From Streptomyces lilacinus (GTDB taxonomy: Bacteria; Actinomycetota; Actinomycetes; Streptomycetales; Streptomycetaceae): a DNA stretch of 8,612 nt. A program made the translations under genes and the position numbers. This document shows positions 1-6,932 of the stretch, one piece after another; the stretch's first letter is position 1, and every line of letters starts with the position of its first letter. The notes under the pieces were generated by a model. The model was not told the origin of the DNA. It did no database searches and saw only the letters and a list, made by a program, of their open reading frames with translations. The stretch lies in assembly GCA_000715685.1 (NCBI GenBank), contig KL569415.1, positions 25,587 through 34,198 on the forward strand, written 5' to 3'.

Positions 1-1
1 G

Positions 2-20
2 AGATGTGTATAAGAGACAG
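2..20 (+). other. Tn5/Nextera mosaic end (library adapter) at contig edge
   Basis: The 19 bases AGATGTGTATAAGAGACAG are exactly the Tn5 mosaic end used in Nextera tagmentation libraries. It points into the window, and genomic sequence starts at 21. With the reverse-complement mosaic end that begins at 532, it brackets a 511-base insert (21-531) that looks like one complete untrimmed library fragment. It is not part of the organism's genome, and the spurious reading frames that start in it should be ignored. Confidence 0.96.
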
Positions 21-46
21 CCACCGATCCCCAGCGAGTCCCCAGC

Positions 47-52
47 GAGGAG
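47..52 (+). promoter_or_regulatory. Ribosome binding site of pdxH
   Basis: GAGGAG lies six bases before the GTG at 59 and decides this start. The frame is open upstream to the adapter, so a longer N-terminus cannot be excluded from the reading frame alone. The leader at 30-50 holds two imperfect 11-base copies containing CCCAGCGAG. I assign no function to them. Confidence 0.6.
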
Positions 53-58
53 TCAGCA

Positions 59-701
59 GTGTCAGTGCACGACGCGGCACACACCCCCTTCGAACTCTTC
101 CACGAATGGCTGCAGGAGGCGGAGGCCAGCGAGGTCAACGACCCCAACGCCATGGCCGTCGCCACGACCGGCCCGGACGGCCTGCCCGACGTCCGCATCG
201 TCCTCCTCAAGGGCTACGACGCCGAAGGCTTCGTCTTCTACACCAACTCGCGCTCCCAGAAGGGCGCCGAGCTCGCCGCCAACATGCAGGCGGCCGGCGC
301 GCTGCACTGGAAGTCGCTGCGACGCCAGGTGCGCTTCCGCGGCCCCGTCGAGAACGTGACCGACGCCGAGGCCGACGCGTACTTCGCCTCGCGCGCCCGG
401 GACAGCCGCATCGGCGCCTGGGCCAGCCTGCAGTCGCAGCCGCTGGCCGACCGCGCCGAGCTCGAGCAGGCCGTGGCCCGGGAGAAGGACCGCTTCGGCC
501 AGGGCGACGTACCGCGCCCGCCGCACTGGCTCTGTCTCTTATACACAGATGTGTATAAGAGACAGGCACTGGCTCGGTTACCGCATCCGGCCCGTCTACC
601 TGGAATTCTGGGCGGAGAAGCCGTTCCGGCTGCACGACCGCCTGGTGTTCAGGCGGGAGAAGCCCGAGGGCGACTGGGACCGGGGCAAGCTCTACCCGTA
701 G
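59..701 (+). CDS. pdxH: Pyridoxamine 5'-phosphate oxidase, split by an adapter artefact
   Basis: PdxH is the cytosolic FMN enzyme that oxidises pyridoxine or pyridoxamine 5'-phosphate to PLP. The GTG start at 59 follows GAGGAG (47-52) by six bases. Residues 1-157 show the split-barrel fold with family FMN-site motifs: RIVLLK (46-51), YTN (61-63), SQKG (66-69) and KSLRRQVR (85-92). The frame then runs into adapter sequence (532-565) and encodes the junk peptide [12 protein letters not shown]. Removing 43 bases (the adapter plus one 9-bp repeat) restores the frame through [17 protein letters not shown] (the PLP-binding Arg/His of the family) and a terminal LYP, stopping with TAG at 699-701. The repaired product is 199 residues, a little shorter at the N-terminus than the roughly 218 of E. 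coli. It resembles alphaproteobacterial PdxH. A specialised PdxH-like oxidase (PhzG type) is less likely, because RLHDR and LYP are intact. Confidence 0.92.
523..531 (+). repeat. 9-bp target-site duplication, left copy
   Basis: GCACTGGCT here is repeated exactly at 566-574, on the other side of the adapter dimer. Nine bases is the length Tn5 duplicates on transposition, so the two copies are one genomic site represented twice. Only one copy belongs in the true pdxH sequence. Confidence 0.95.
532..565 (+). other. Head-to-head Tn5 mosaic ends (tagmentation artefact)
   Basis: CTGTCTCTTATACACA (532-547, 16 of the 19 bases of the inverted mosaic end) is joined directly to GATGTGTATAAGAGACAG (548-565, 18 of 19 bases of the direct one). 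There is no cargo between them, so this is not a transposon. It is untrimmed Nextera adapter from two neighbouring library fragments joined by the assembler. Flanking 9-bp repeats show that both fragments came from the same tagmentation event, so genomic order across the junction is right although the sequence is wrong. Confidence 0.96.
566..574 (+). repeat. 9-bp target-site duplication, right copy
   Basis: This is the second copy of GCACTGGCT. Fusing it with 523-531 and deleting the adapter gives CCG CAC TGG CTC GGT TAC, which reads PHWLGY in frame through the rest of pdxH. Confidence 0.95.
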
Positions 702-774
702 GCCGCCGCCACGCGGCCCACGGCGCCGAGCCGTCGCCCACCGCACACCGCGATCACAACTCAGGGACAGTTCT

Positions 775-1497
775 ATGTACTTCACGCATGCCGACTCGGT
801 CTGGGACGCGCACCCCACCCTCCGCGCGGTCACCGTCGCCGCCGACAACGTCCTCGGCATGAAAAGCACCCGCGAACGCCAGGAGAAGCTGGCGCCGCGC
901 GTCGAGGAGCGGCTGAACGCGCGCACCGAGTCCGAGATGCCGGAGATCTCGGCCTGGCGCGAGGCCTTCTCCAAGATGGGCCTCAAGCCGACCCAGTACC
1001 GCTGCGCCTCCGAGGCCCTGCTCCGGCGCTACCGCAAGGACCACGACCTGCCGGGCTTCCACCCGCTCGTCGACTACCTCAACCACGTCTCGATGACCTT
1101 CGGCATCCCCGTCGCCGTCTTCGACTGCGACAAGGTGACGGACGGGATCACGGTCCGCCACGCGGAGGGCTCCGAGGTGTACCGCACCTTCCAGGGCGAC
1201 ACCGAGAACCCCGTGCCGGGCGAGGTCGTCTTCGCGGACCCGGCCGGCAACGCCCACTCGCGCCGGTGGACCTTCCGCCAGAGCGCCCAGTCCGTCGTCG
1301 GCGCGGAGACCGACCGCGTCCTGATCGTGGCCGAGGCCCTGCACACCACGGCCGAGGAGGACCTCGCGGCGCTCGCCGAGGAGCTGACCTCCGGGCTGGC
1401 CGAGGCCGGCGTGCGCGTCGCCGCCTCCCGGACGATCCGGCCCACCGACCGCCGGCTCGAGTTCTCGTACGCCCGCGCACCCGAGGAGACAGCGTGA
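775..1497 (+). CDS. Free-standing B3/B4 domain protein
   Basis: This 240-residue soluble protein consists almost entirely of a B3/B4 domain. In the beta subunit of phenylalanyl-tRNA synthetase that domain hydrolyses mischarged Tyr-tRNA(Phe). Visible family features are [19 protein letters not shown], a conserved [12 protein letters not shown] helix, [33 protein letters not shown] and the RRWTFRQS segment near the C-terminus. There is no aminoacylation or anticodon-binding module, so it could act only in trans. The ATG at 775 follows AGGGA (763-767) by seven bases. It starts 73 bases after pdxH, and its TGA overlaps a possible GTG start of yggS. The substrate of stand-alone B3/B4 proteins is not established. 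Proofreading of a non-canonical aminoacyl-tRNA is inferred from the domain and from the amino-acid-related neighbours. The fold assignment is strong and the function open. Confidence 0.85.
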   Translation: MYFTHADSVWDAHPTLRAVTVAADNVLGMKSTRERQEKLAPRVEERLNARTESEMPEISAWREAFSKMGLKPTQYRCASEALLRRYRKDHDLPGFHPLVDYLNHVSMTFGIPVAVFDCDKVTDGITVRHAEGSEVYRTFQGDTENPVPGEVVFADPAGNAHSRRWTFRQSAQSVVGAETDRVLIVAEALHTTAEEDLAALAEELTSGLAEAGVRVAASRTIRPTDRRLEFSYARAPEETA

Positions 1498-1522
1498 CCA
1501 CGAGGGGAGACAGCATGACCGC
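1483..1522 (+). promoter_or_regulatory. Duplicated ribosome-binding/start module of yggS
   Basis: Two near-identical blocks lie in tandem. GAGGAGACAGCGTGACC (1483-1499) is followed by GAGGGGAGACAGCATGACC (1502-1520). Each has a Shine-Dalgarno-like purine run and a start codon (GTG at 1494, ATG at 1515). The two starts are 21 bases apart and in the same frame. The first overlaps the stop of the B3/B4 gene as GTGA. The two starts give YggS proteins differing by seven residues. Confidence 0.65.
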
Positions 1523-2234
1523 CATATCCGAGAGCCCGGCCGGGGGCCCGCACCACCCCGGCGCCCCCGCCGGGCTCGAGACCGTACGGCGCGCCGTCGC
1601 GGAGGCCTGCGAGCGCGCCGACCGCGACCCGGGCTCGGTGACGCTCGTCGCCGCCTCGAAGACCGTGCCGGTCGACGTCCTCGAGCAGACCCTCGCGGCC
1701 GGTCACCTGGTCTTCGGCGAGAACCGCGTCCAGGAGGCGAAGGCCAAGTGGCCGGGGCTCAGGGAGCGATGTCCCGAGCTCGAGCTGCACCTGATCGGGC
1801 CCCTGCAGAGCAACAAGGCCCGCGAGGCGGTGGCGCTGTTCGACGTCATCCACTCGGTCGACCGCCCGAGCCTGTGCGAGGCCCTGGCCCGCGAGTGCGT
1901 CCGGCAGAACCGACGCCCGCGGATGTTCGTCCAGGTCAACACCGGCGAGGAGCCGCAGAAGGCGGGCATCCTGCCGGACGCCGCGGACGCCTTCATCACC
2001 TCCTGCCGGGAGACCCACGGCCTGGACGTCCGCGGCCTGATGTGCATCCCGCCGGCCGGCGAGGCCCCGGAGCCGCACTTCTCGATGCTCGCGAAGATCG
2101 CCGCCCGCAACGGGCTGGACCTGCTGTCCATGGGCATGAGCACGGACTACGCCACCGCGATCGAGTACGGCGCGACCCATGTGCGCGTGGGCAGCGCGAT
2201 CTTCGGCTCCCGCCCGCCGCGGACGGTCGCATGA
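1515..2234 (+). CDS. yggS: YggS/PROSC family PLP homeostasis protein
   Basis: This 239-residue member of the YggS/PLPBP family is a single-domain TIM barrel that binds pyridoxal 5'-phosphate without known catalytic turnover and buffers free PLP. The PLP lysine is K49 in [10 protein letters not shown]. Other family motifs are [76 protein letters not shown]. The wording of [23 protein letters not shown] resembles alphaproteobacterial YggS, and Streptomyces normally carries a different copy near ftsZ. ATG at 1515 is preferred. GTG at 1494 in the same frame would add MTTRGDS and has its own GAGGAG. The stop overlaps the next gene's start by four bases (ATGA), so the two are probably translationally coupled. 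With pdxH two genes upstream, the pair suggests a demand for PLP supply or protection against a PLP-reactive compound. Confidence 0.93.
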   Translation: MTAISESPAGGPHHPGAPAGLETVRRAVAEACERADRDPGSVTLVAASKTVPVDVLEQTLAAGHLVFGENRVQEAKAKWPGLRERCPELELHLIGPLQSNKAREAVALFDVIHSVDRPSLCEALARECVRQNRRPRMFVQVNTGEEPQKAGILPDAADAFITSCRETHGLDVRGLMCIPPAGEAPEPHFSMLAKIAARNGLDLLSMGMSTDYATAIEYGATHVRVGSAIFGSRPPRTVA

Positions 2235-4351
2235 CCCGCCCGGCCCGCTTCGACGTCCTCTTCGAGCCGGTGCGGATCGGCCCGGTCACCGCGAAGAACC
2301 GATTCTTCCAAGTGCCCCACTGCAACGGCATGGGACGCGGTTTCCCCAGCTCCATGGCCGCGATGCGCGGCGTCAAGGCCGAGGGCGGCTGGGGCGTCGT
2401 CGTCACCGAGCAGTGCGACGTGCACCATTCCGGCAACCACCAGCGCGAGCTGCGGCTCTGGGACGAGAAGGACATCCCGTACCTCGCCCGCGCGACCGAC
2501 TCCATCCACCGCCACGGCGCCCTGGCGGGCATCGAGCTGGCGCACAACGGCTTCCACGTCGGCAACCTCGAGAGCCGGACGATCCCGATCGCGCCCAGCC
2601 TGCGGCCCACCCGGGGCATCCTCCCGGTCACGGCCCGCGCCATGGACAAGGACGACATCCGCGCCGTCCGGCGCTGGCACCGCACGGCGGCGATCAACGC
2701 CCAGCGGGCCGGATTCGACATCATCTACGTCTACGCCGGCCACGACATGACGCTGCCCGTCCACTTCCTGTCGCGGCGCCACAACCACCGCACCGACGAG
2801 TACGGCGGCAGCCTGGAGAACCGTGCCCGGCTGCTGCGCGAGCTCGTCGAGGACGCCAAGGAGGCCGTCGGCGACACCTGCGCCGTGGCCATCCGCTTCG
2901 GCGTCGACGAGCTCATGGGCCCGCGCGGCCTCAGCTCCCAGGACGAGGGCCGCGACGTCGTCGAGATGCTCGCCGAGCTGCCCGACCTGTGGGACGTCAA
3001 CCTCAGCAACTTCGACAACGACGGCCAGACCGCCCGGTTCAGCGACGAGGGCTTCCAGGCCGAGTACGTGAAGTTCGTCAAGAGCGTGACGACCAAACCG
3101 GTGGTCGGCGTCGGGCGGTTCACCTCGCCCGACACCATGGTCTCGATGATCAGGAGCGGCACCCTCGACCTCATCGGCGCCGCCCGCCCCTCCATCGCCG
3201 ACCCCTTCCTCCCGCGCAAGATCGAGGAAGGCCGCTTCGACGACCTCCGCGAGTGCATCGGCTGCAACATCTGCGTCGCCGGCGACAAGGCGAGCGTGCC
3301 GATGCGCTGCACCCAGAACCCCACCATGGGCGAGGAGTGGCGGCGCGGCTGGCACCCCGAGTACATCCCGCCCAAGGACACCGACGACAAGATCTTCGTC
3401 ATCGGCGGCGGCCCCGCCGGCCTCGAGGCCGCCCGCGCCCTGGGCCAGCGCGGCTACGAGGTCCTGCTGGCCGACCGCGGCCGGGAGTTGGGCGGCCGCG
3501 TCACCCTCGAGAGCCGGTTGCCCGGCCTCGGCACCTGGGCCCGCGTGCGCGACTGGCGCCTGACGCAGCTCAAGAGGATGCGCAACGTCCAGCTCCTGCC
3601 GGACAACGACATCACCGCCGACATGGTCCTCGAGGCCGAGTGCTCGCTCGTCGCCGTCGCCACCGGCGCGACCTGGCGCGGCGACGGCATGGGCCGCTAC
3701 CACAGCGAGCCGATCCCGGGCCTGGCCCACGGCGCGGGCGCCGTCCCGGTGTTCACGCCGGACGACATCATGGCCGGTCGCCTGCCCACCGGCCGGGTCG
3801 TCCTCTTCGACGACGACCACTACTACATGGGCGGGGTGATCGCCGAGCGTCTCGCCGAGCGCGGCTGCGAGGTCACCTTCGTCACGCCCGAGTCCCTCGT
3901 CTCGTCCTTCACCCAGTTCACGGCCGAGCAGAAGCGGGTGCAGCGGCGCGTCATGGAGGCGTGCGCGACCGTCGTGCCCACGACGACGCTCACCCGGGTG
4001 GAGTCCGGCACCGCCCACCTGTCCTGCACCTACACGGGCCGCGAGACGACGGTCGCCACCGACGCCGTCGTCCTCGTCACCGGCATGGTGCCGCGCGACG
4101 AGCTCTACACGGACCTGCGCGGCCGGGGCGAGGCCGCGCTGGCCGCCGCCGGCATCCGCCGCGTCGTCCGCGTCGGCGACTGCCTGGGCCCCGGCATCAT
4201 CGCGGCGGCCGTCCACAGCGGCCACCTGTTCGCCCGCACCCTGGACACCGGGATCACCGACGAGACGCCCTTCCGGCGCGAGAACGTCGAGCTCGACTGG
4301 GACCAGCCCCTGCCGCACGCCAGCGGCGGCGGTGCCCGGGCCGCCCGCTGA
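2231..4351 (+). CDS. Trimethylamine/dimethylamine dehydrogenase-type Fe-S flavoprotein
   Basis: This 706-residue protein is close to the 729-730 of trimethylamine dehydrogenase. An N-terminal old-yellow-enzyme TIM barrel (about 1-335) carries [12 protein letters not shown], where C31 matches the cysteine bound covalently to FMN in that family. IYVYAGH supplies Y168 and H171 at the catalytic Tyr/His positions, and [12 protein letters not shown] is the family signature. A 4Fe-4S site follows (C342, C345, C348, C360; spacing CX2CX2CX11C), leading into [17 protein letters not shown]. The C-terminal part has a nucleotide-binding GGGPAG (392-397) and a second Rossmann-like domain. Such enzymes oxidatively remove N-methyl groups or amines and pass electrons to an ETF. 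Trimethylamine dehydrogenase Tyr60 is replaced by Q61, as I recall for dimethylamine dehydrogenase, so a secondary amine or N-methyl amino acid (for example N-methylproline) is plausible. The ATG at 2231 overlaps the yggS stop. Family is sure, substrate is not. Confidence 0.9.
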   Translation: MTRPARFDVLFEPVRIGPVTAKNRFFQVPHCNGMGRGFPSSMAAMRGVKAEGGWGVVVTEQCDVHHSGNHQRELRLWDEKDIPYLARATDSIHRHGALAGIELAHNGFHVGNLESRTIPIAPSLRPTRGILPVTARAMDKDDIRAVRRWHRTAAINAQRAGFDIIYVYAGHDMTLPVHFLSRRHNHRTDEYGGSLENRARLLRELVEDAKEAVGDTCAVAIRFGVDELMGPRGLSSQDEGRDVVEMLAELPDLWDVNLSNFDNDGQTARFSDEGFQAEYVKFVKSVTTKPVVGVGRFTSPDTMVSMIRSGTLDLIGAARPSIADPFLPRKIEEGRFDDLRECIGCNICVAGDKASVPMRCTQNPTMGEEWRRGWHPEYIPPKDTDDKIFVIGGGPAGLEAARALGQRGYEVLLADRGRELGGRVTLESRLPGLGTWARVRDWRLTQLKRMRNVQLLPDNDITADMVLEAECSLVAVATGATWRGDGMGRYHSEPIPGLAHGAGAVPVFTPDDIMAGRLPTGRVVLFDDDHYYMGGVIAERLAERGCEVTFVTPESLVSSFTQFTAEQKRVQRRVMEACATVVPTTTLTRVESGTAHLSCTYTGRETTVATDAVVLVTGMVPRDELYTDLRGRGEAALAAAGIRRVVRVGDCLGPGIIAAAVHSGHLFARTLDTGITDETPFRRENVELDWDQPLPHASGGGARAAR

Positions 4352-4359
4352 AGGAGAGG
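4351..4359 (+). promoter_or_regulatory. Ribosome binding site of trpD
   Basis: AAGGAGAGG, starting on the last base of the preceding stop codon, sits six bases before GTG at 4366. It decides the trpD start over the in-frame GTG at 4378. Confidence 0.65.
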
Positions 4360-4365
4360 AAACCC

Positions 4366-5381
4366 GTGGAGGGACCCGTGGCGGGATTCGCCGCATTCAA
4401 GGACGTGGTCCGCAAGGTCGCGACCGGCGCCGTCCTGACGCGCGAGGAGTCGACCCGCGCCTTCGACCTGATGATGGCGGGGGAGGCGACGCCCTCCCAG
4501 ATGGGCGCGCTGCTCATGGCCATGCGGATGCGCGGCGAGACCGTCGAGGAGATCACGGGCGCGGTGACGACCATGCGCGCCCGCATGCTCAAGGTCGCCG
4601 CCCCGCCCGGCGCGATGGACCTCCTCGGCACCGGTGGCGACGCGTCCGGCTCGTACAACATCACCACCTGCGCCGCGTTCGTCGTCGCCGGCGCCGGCGT
4701 GCCCGTCGCCAAGCAGGGCAACCGCGCGCTGTCCTCGCGCAGCGGCGCGGCCGACGTGCTGGCCGCGCTCGGCGTCCGCATCCAGCTGCCGCCCGCCGCC
4801 ATCGAGCGGTGCCTCGCCGAGGCGGGCATCGGCTTCATGTTCGCGCCCGACCACCACCCCGCGTCGAAGCACGTGCACCCGACCCGGGTCGAGCTCGGCA
4901 CCCGCACCGTCTTCAACCTGATGGGTCCGCTCACCAACCCCGCCGGGGTCCGCCGCCAAGTCGTCGGCGTCTTCGCACGGGAATGGTGCTGGGCGAGCTC
5001 GGCTCGGAGCGGGCGTTCGTCGTCCACGGCTCCGACGGCCTCGACGAGATCACCACCGCCGGGCCGACCACGATCGCCTCGCTCGAGAACGGCACGGTCC
5101 GCACCTTCGAGGTCACCCCGGAGGAGGTGGGCCTGCCCCGGGTCCGCCCGGACCTGCTCAAGGGCGGCGACGCCCGCGACAACGCCGAGGCCCTGCGCGC
5201 GGTCCTGCGGGGCGAGCGGGGCCCCTACCGCGACGTCGCCCTCTTCAACGCCGCCGCCGCGCTCGTCGTGGCCGGCCGGGCCGGGGACCTGAGGGACGGC
5301 ATGGAGCTCGCCGCGAAGTCGGTGGACTCGGGAGAGGCCCACCGCCGGCTCGAACGCCTGGTGACGGCGTCGAACGCCTAG
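4366..5381 (+). pseudogene. trpD: Anthranilate phosphoribosyltransferase, broken by an internal deletion
   Basis: TrpD joins anthranilate to PRPP, the second committed step to tryptophan. Residues 1-207 carry the helical N-terminal domain ([20 protein letters not shown]), the PRPP loop [11 protein letters not shown] (88-98), [34 protein letters not shown] and [11 protein letters not shown]. After REW at 4984-4986 the frame changes. From 4986 the continuation is [24 protein letters not shown] and onward, 131 residues to TAG at 5379-5381. Family members have about six residues (V-E-P-x-A-x) between the W and VL, so about 19 bases are missing. Restoring them gives 344 residues, a normal length. 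As written, translation leaves frame after residue 207 and stops at 5292, losing the Mg-binding DE of GLDEIT. The sequence is alphaproteobacterial-like. It sits 14 bases after the flavoprotein and 56 before trpC. A true lesion and an assembly error are both possible. Confidence 0.9.
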
Positions 5382-5437
5382 GCGGCCACCCGGCGCCGTA
5401 CGAAACCGCCACCCCACTACGTACGAAGGAGCGTGAC

Positions 5438-6259
5438 GTGTCCGACTTCCTGCCCCGGATCGAGGCCTACAAGCGCGAGGAGATCGCCGAGGCGAAGCGC
5501 GCGCGTCCCCTCGCGGACCTCGAGCGCGCGGCCCGGGCCGCCGAGCTCCCGCGCGGCTTCCTCGCCGCGATCGAGCGCCGGACGGCCCGCGGGGAGTACG
5601 CCGTCCTCGCCGAGATCAAGAAGGCGAGCCCCTCGAAGGGCCTCATCCGCGCGGACTTCGACCCGCCCGCCATCGCCCGCGCCTACGAGGCCGGCGGCGC
5701 GACCTGCCTGTCGGTGCTCACCGACACCCGCTCCTTCCAGGGCGGCCCCGAGCACCTGACCGAGGCCCGCGCGGCCACCGCGCTGCCCGCCCTGCGCAAG
5801 GACTTCCTCTACGACCCCTACCAGGTCGTCGAGGCCCGCGCCTGGGGCGCCGACGCCGTCCTGATCATCATGGCGGCGGTCGACGACGCCACCGCCAAGG
5901 ACCTCGAGGACACCGCGCTGGACCTGGGCATGGACGTGCTCGTCGAGGTCCACGACGAGGGGGAGCTCGAGCGGGCCCTGCGGCTGCGCTCCCGCCTGCT
6001 CGGCATCAACAACCGCGACCACCACACGTTCGAGACAACCCTCGCCACCAGCGAGCGCCTCGCCCCCAAGGTCCCCCGCGACCGCGTCGTCGTCGGCGAG
6101 AGCGGCCTGACCGGCCCCGCGGACCTGGCGCGCCTGGCCAAGGTCGGCATCTCGGCCTTCCTCATCGGCGAGAGCCTGATGCGGAAACCGGACATCGAAG
6201 CGGCCACACGCGCGATTCTCGGCCCCGAATCGCCGGAGACCCCCGCGGCGATCGAGTAG
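5438..6259 (+). CDS. trpC: Indole-3-glycerol phosphate synthase
   Basis: TrpC closes the indole ring of 1-(2-carboxyphenylamino)-1-deoxyribulose 5-phosphate, two steps after TrpD. The isomerase step between them (TrpF/PriA) is not in the window. At 273 residues it is a monofunctional, full-length TIM barrel. All expected catalytic residues are present: E59 and K61 in [12 protein letters not shown]121 in LRKDF, E170 in LVEVHDE, N191 in GINNR, and E221-S222 in VGESG. GTG at 5438 follows AAGGAG (5426-5431) by six bases. Phrases such as [36 protein letters not shown] resemble alphaproteobacterial TrpC, where trpD and trpC are also adjacent, rather than the housekeeping Streptomyces enzyme. There is no sign of damage here, unlike trpD. 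No trpE, trpG, trpB or trpA is in the window. Confidence 0.95.
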   Translation: MSDFLPRIEAYKREEIAEAKRARPLADLERAARAAELPRGFLAAIERRTARGEYAVLAEIKKASPSKGLIRADFDPPAIARAYEAGGATCLSVLTDTRSFQGGPEHLTEARAATALPALRKDFLYDPYQVVEARAWGADAVLIIMAAVDDATAKDLEDTALDLGMDVLVEVHDEGELERALRLRSRLLGINNRDHHTFETTLATSERLAPKVPRDRVVVGESGLTGPADLARLAKVGISAFLIGESLMRKPDIEAATRAILGPESPETPAAIE

Positions 6260-6290
6260 AAACATACGTACCGTCAAGCCGACACAGCAC

Positions 6291-6296
6291 GAGGAG
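6291..6296 (+). promoter_or_regulatory. Ribosome binding site of the LysE-type gene
   Basis: GAGGAG lies eight bases before the GTG at 6305. An ATG at 6298 is closer but in another frame and leads to no recognisable protein, so the GTG is taken as the start. Confidence 0.6.
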
Positions 6297-6304
6297 TATG
6301 GCCC

Positions 6305-6919
6305 GTGGGCATCGAATTCTTGGTCACGTCCTTAATCGTGACCGCCTCACCCGGCACCGGCGTTCTCTACACGCTGGCCACCGGCCTCTCACGCGGCTTC
6401 CGCCCGAGCATCGTGGCCGCCTTCGGGTGCACGCTGGGAATCGTCCCCCACATGGCCGCCACCATCATGGGCCTCGCCGCCCTGATGCACACGAGCGCCC
6501 TCGCCTTCGAGATCTTCAAGTACCTGGGCGTCGCCTACCTCCTCTACGTCGCCTGGAACACCTGGCGCGACCGCGGCACCCTGAGCGTGGAGGAGCAGGA
6601 GGGCGAGCCGCCGTCCGCGGCCAGGGTGACCCTGACGGGCATCCTGCTCAACATCCTCAACCCCAAGCTGACGATCTTCTTCCTGGCGTTCCTCCCGCAG
6701 TTCGTCAGCGCCGACGAGGCGCACCCCGTGCCCCGCATGCTCGAGCTGAGCGCGGTCTTCATGCTGATGACCTTCGTCATCTTCGTCGGCTACGGACTGC
6801 TCGCCGCCTCGGTCCGCGACCACGTGATCTCCCGGCCGCACGTCATGACGTGGATGCGCCGCACCTTCGCCGGCGCGTTCGTCGCCCTCGGCGCGAAGCT
6901 GGCGTTCACCAACATCTGA
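6305..6919 (+). CDS. LysE/RhtB family amino-acid exporter with a TTA codon
   Basis: This 204-residue inner-membrane protein fits the LysE/RhtB family, which exports amino acids such as lysine, threonine, homoserine or cysteine using the membrane potential. Hydrophobic segments fall at about 4-27, 34-60, 65-84, 108-134, 145-170 and 186-203. TASPGTGVLYTLATGLSRG (13-31) is the family's conserved first-helix region, with Thr where many members have a second proline (PGP). NPKLTIFFLAFLPQFV (119-134) is the other hallmark. Codon 10 (6332-6334) is TTA, the only in-frame TTA I found in the window. In Streptomyces that codon needs the bldA tRNA and often marks genes switched on late in development. 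The gene follows trpC by 45 bases, closes the plus-strand run and ends before a strong hairpin. The substrate cannot be read from the sequence. Context suggests an amino acid or amine made by the neighbours. Confidence 0.9.
   Translation: MGIEFLVTSLIVTASPGTGVLYTLATGLSRGFRPSIVAAFGCTLGIVPHMAATIMGLAALMHTSALAFEIFKYLGVAYLLYVAWNTWRDRGTLSVEEQEGEPPSAARVTLTGILLNILNPKLTIFFLAFLPQFVSADEAHPVPRMLELSAVFMLMTFVIFVGYGLLAASVRDHVISRPHVMTWMRRTFAGAFVALGAKLAFTNI
6332..6334 (+). promoter_or_regulatory. TTA (bldA-dependent) leucine codon
   Basis: This is codon 10 of the LysE-type gene. The other leucines nearby are CTC, CTG or TTG. If the host is a streptomycete, translation of this exporter would need the rare leucyl-tRNA encoded by bldA. 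Confidence 0.7.
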
Positions 6920-6932
6920 CGCGCGATCACGC

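Noticed and set aside
30..50. Tandem CCCAGCGAG repeats in the pdxH leader
   Set aside because: There are only two imperfect copies of 11 bases next to an adapter-bounded contig edge, so this is too weak to call a regulatory repeat.
4..558. Long reading frames starting in the adapter at the left edge and overlapping pdxH on both strands
   Set aside because: They begin in or run through adapter sequence, have arginine/proline-rich shadow composition, and overlap the recognised PdxH frame.
532..565. A transposon or Tn5-derived insertion in pdxH
   Set aside because: The two mosaic ends abut with no cargo and are the synthetic Nextera form. A real element would need a transposase or payload between them.
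2179..4365. Long open frame upstream of trpD, which would make a very large fusion protein
   Set aside because: It is a GC-rich shadow of the flavoprotein in another frame, full of Arg/Pro/Gly with no recognisable motif. A clear ribosome binding site sets trpD's start at 4366.
2147..4396. 749-residue open frame on the minus strand opposite the flavoprotein
   Set aside because: It is the antisense shadow of a high-GC3 gene, with Val/Asp/Gly-rich low-complexity composition, no ribosome binding site and no domain.
5398..5427. GTACGAA occurring twice in the trpD-trpC gap
   Set aside because: Seven bases repeated once in 56 is too little to claim an operator. No dyad symmetry or other copy supports it.
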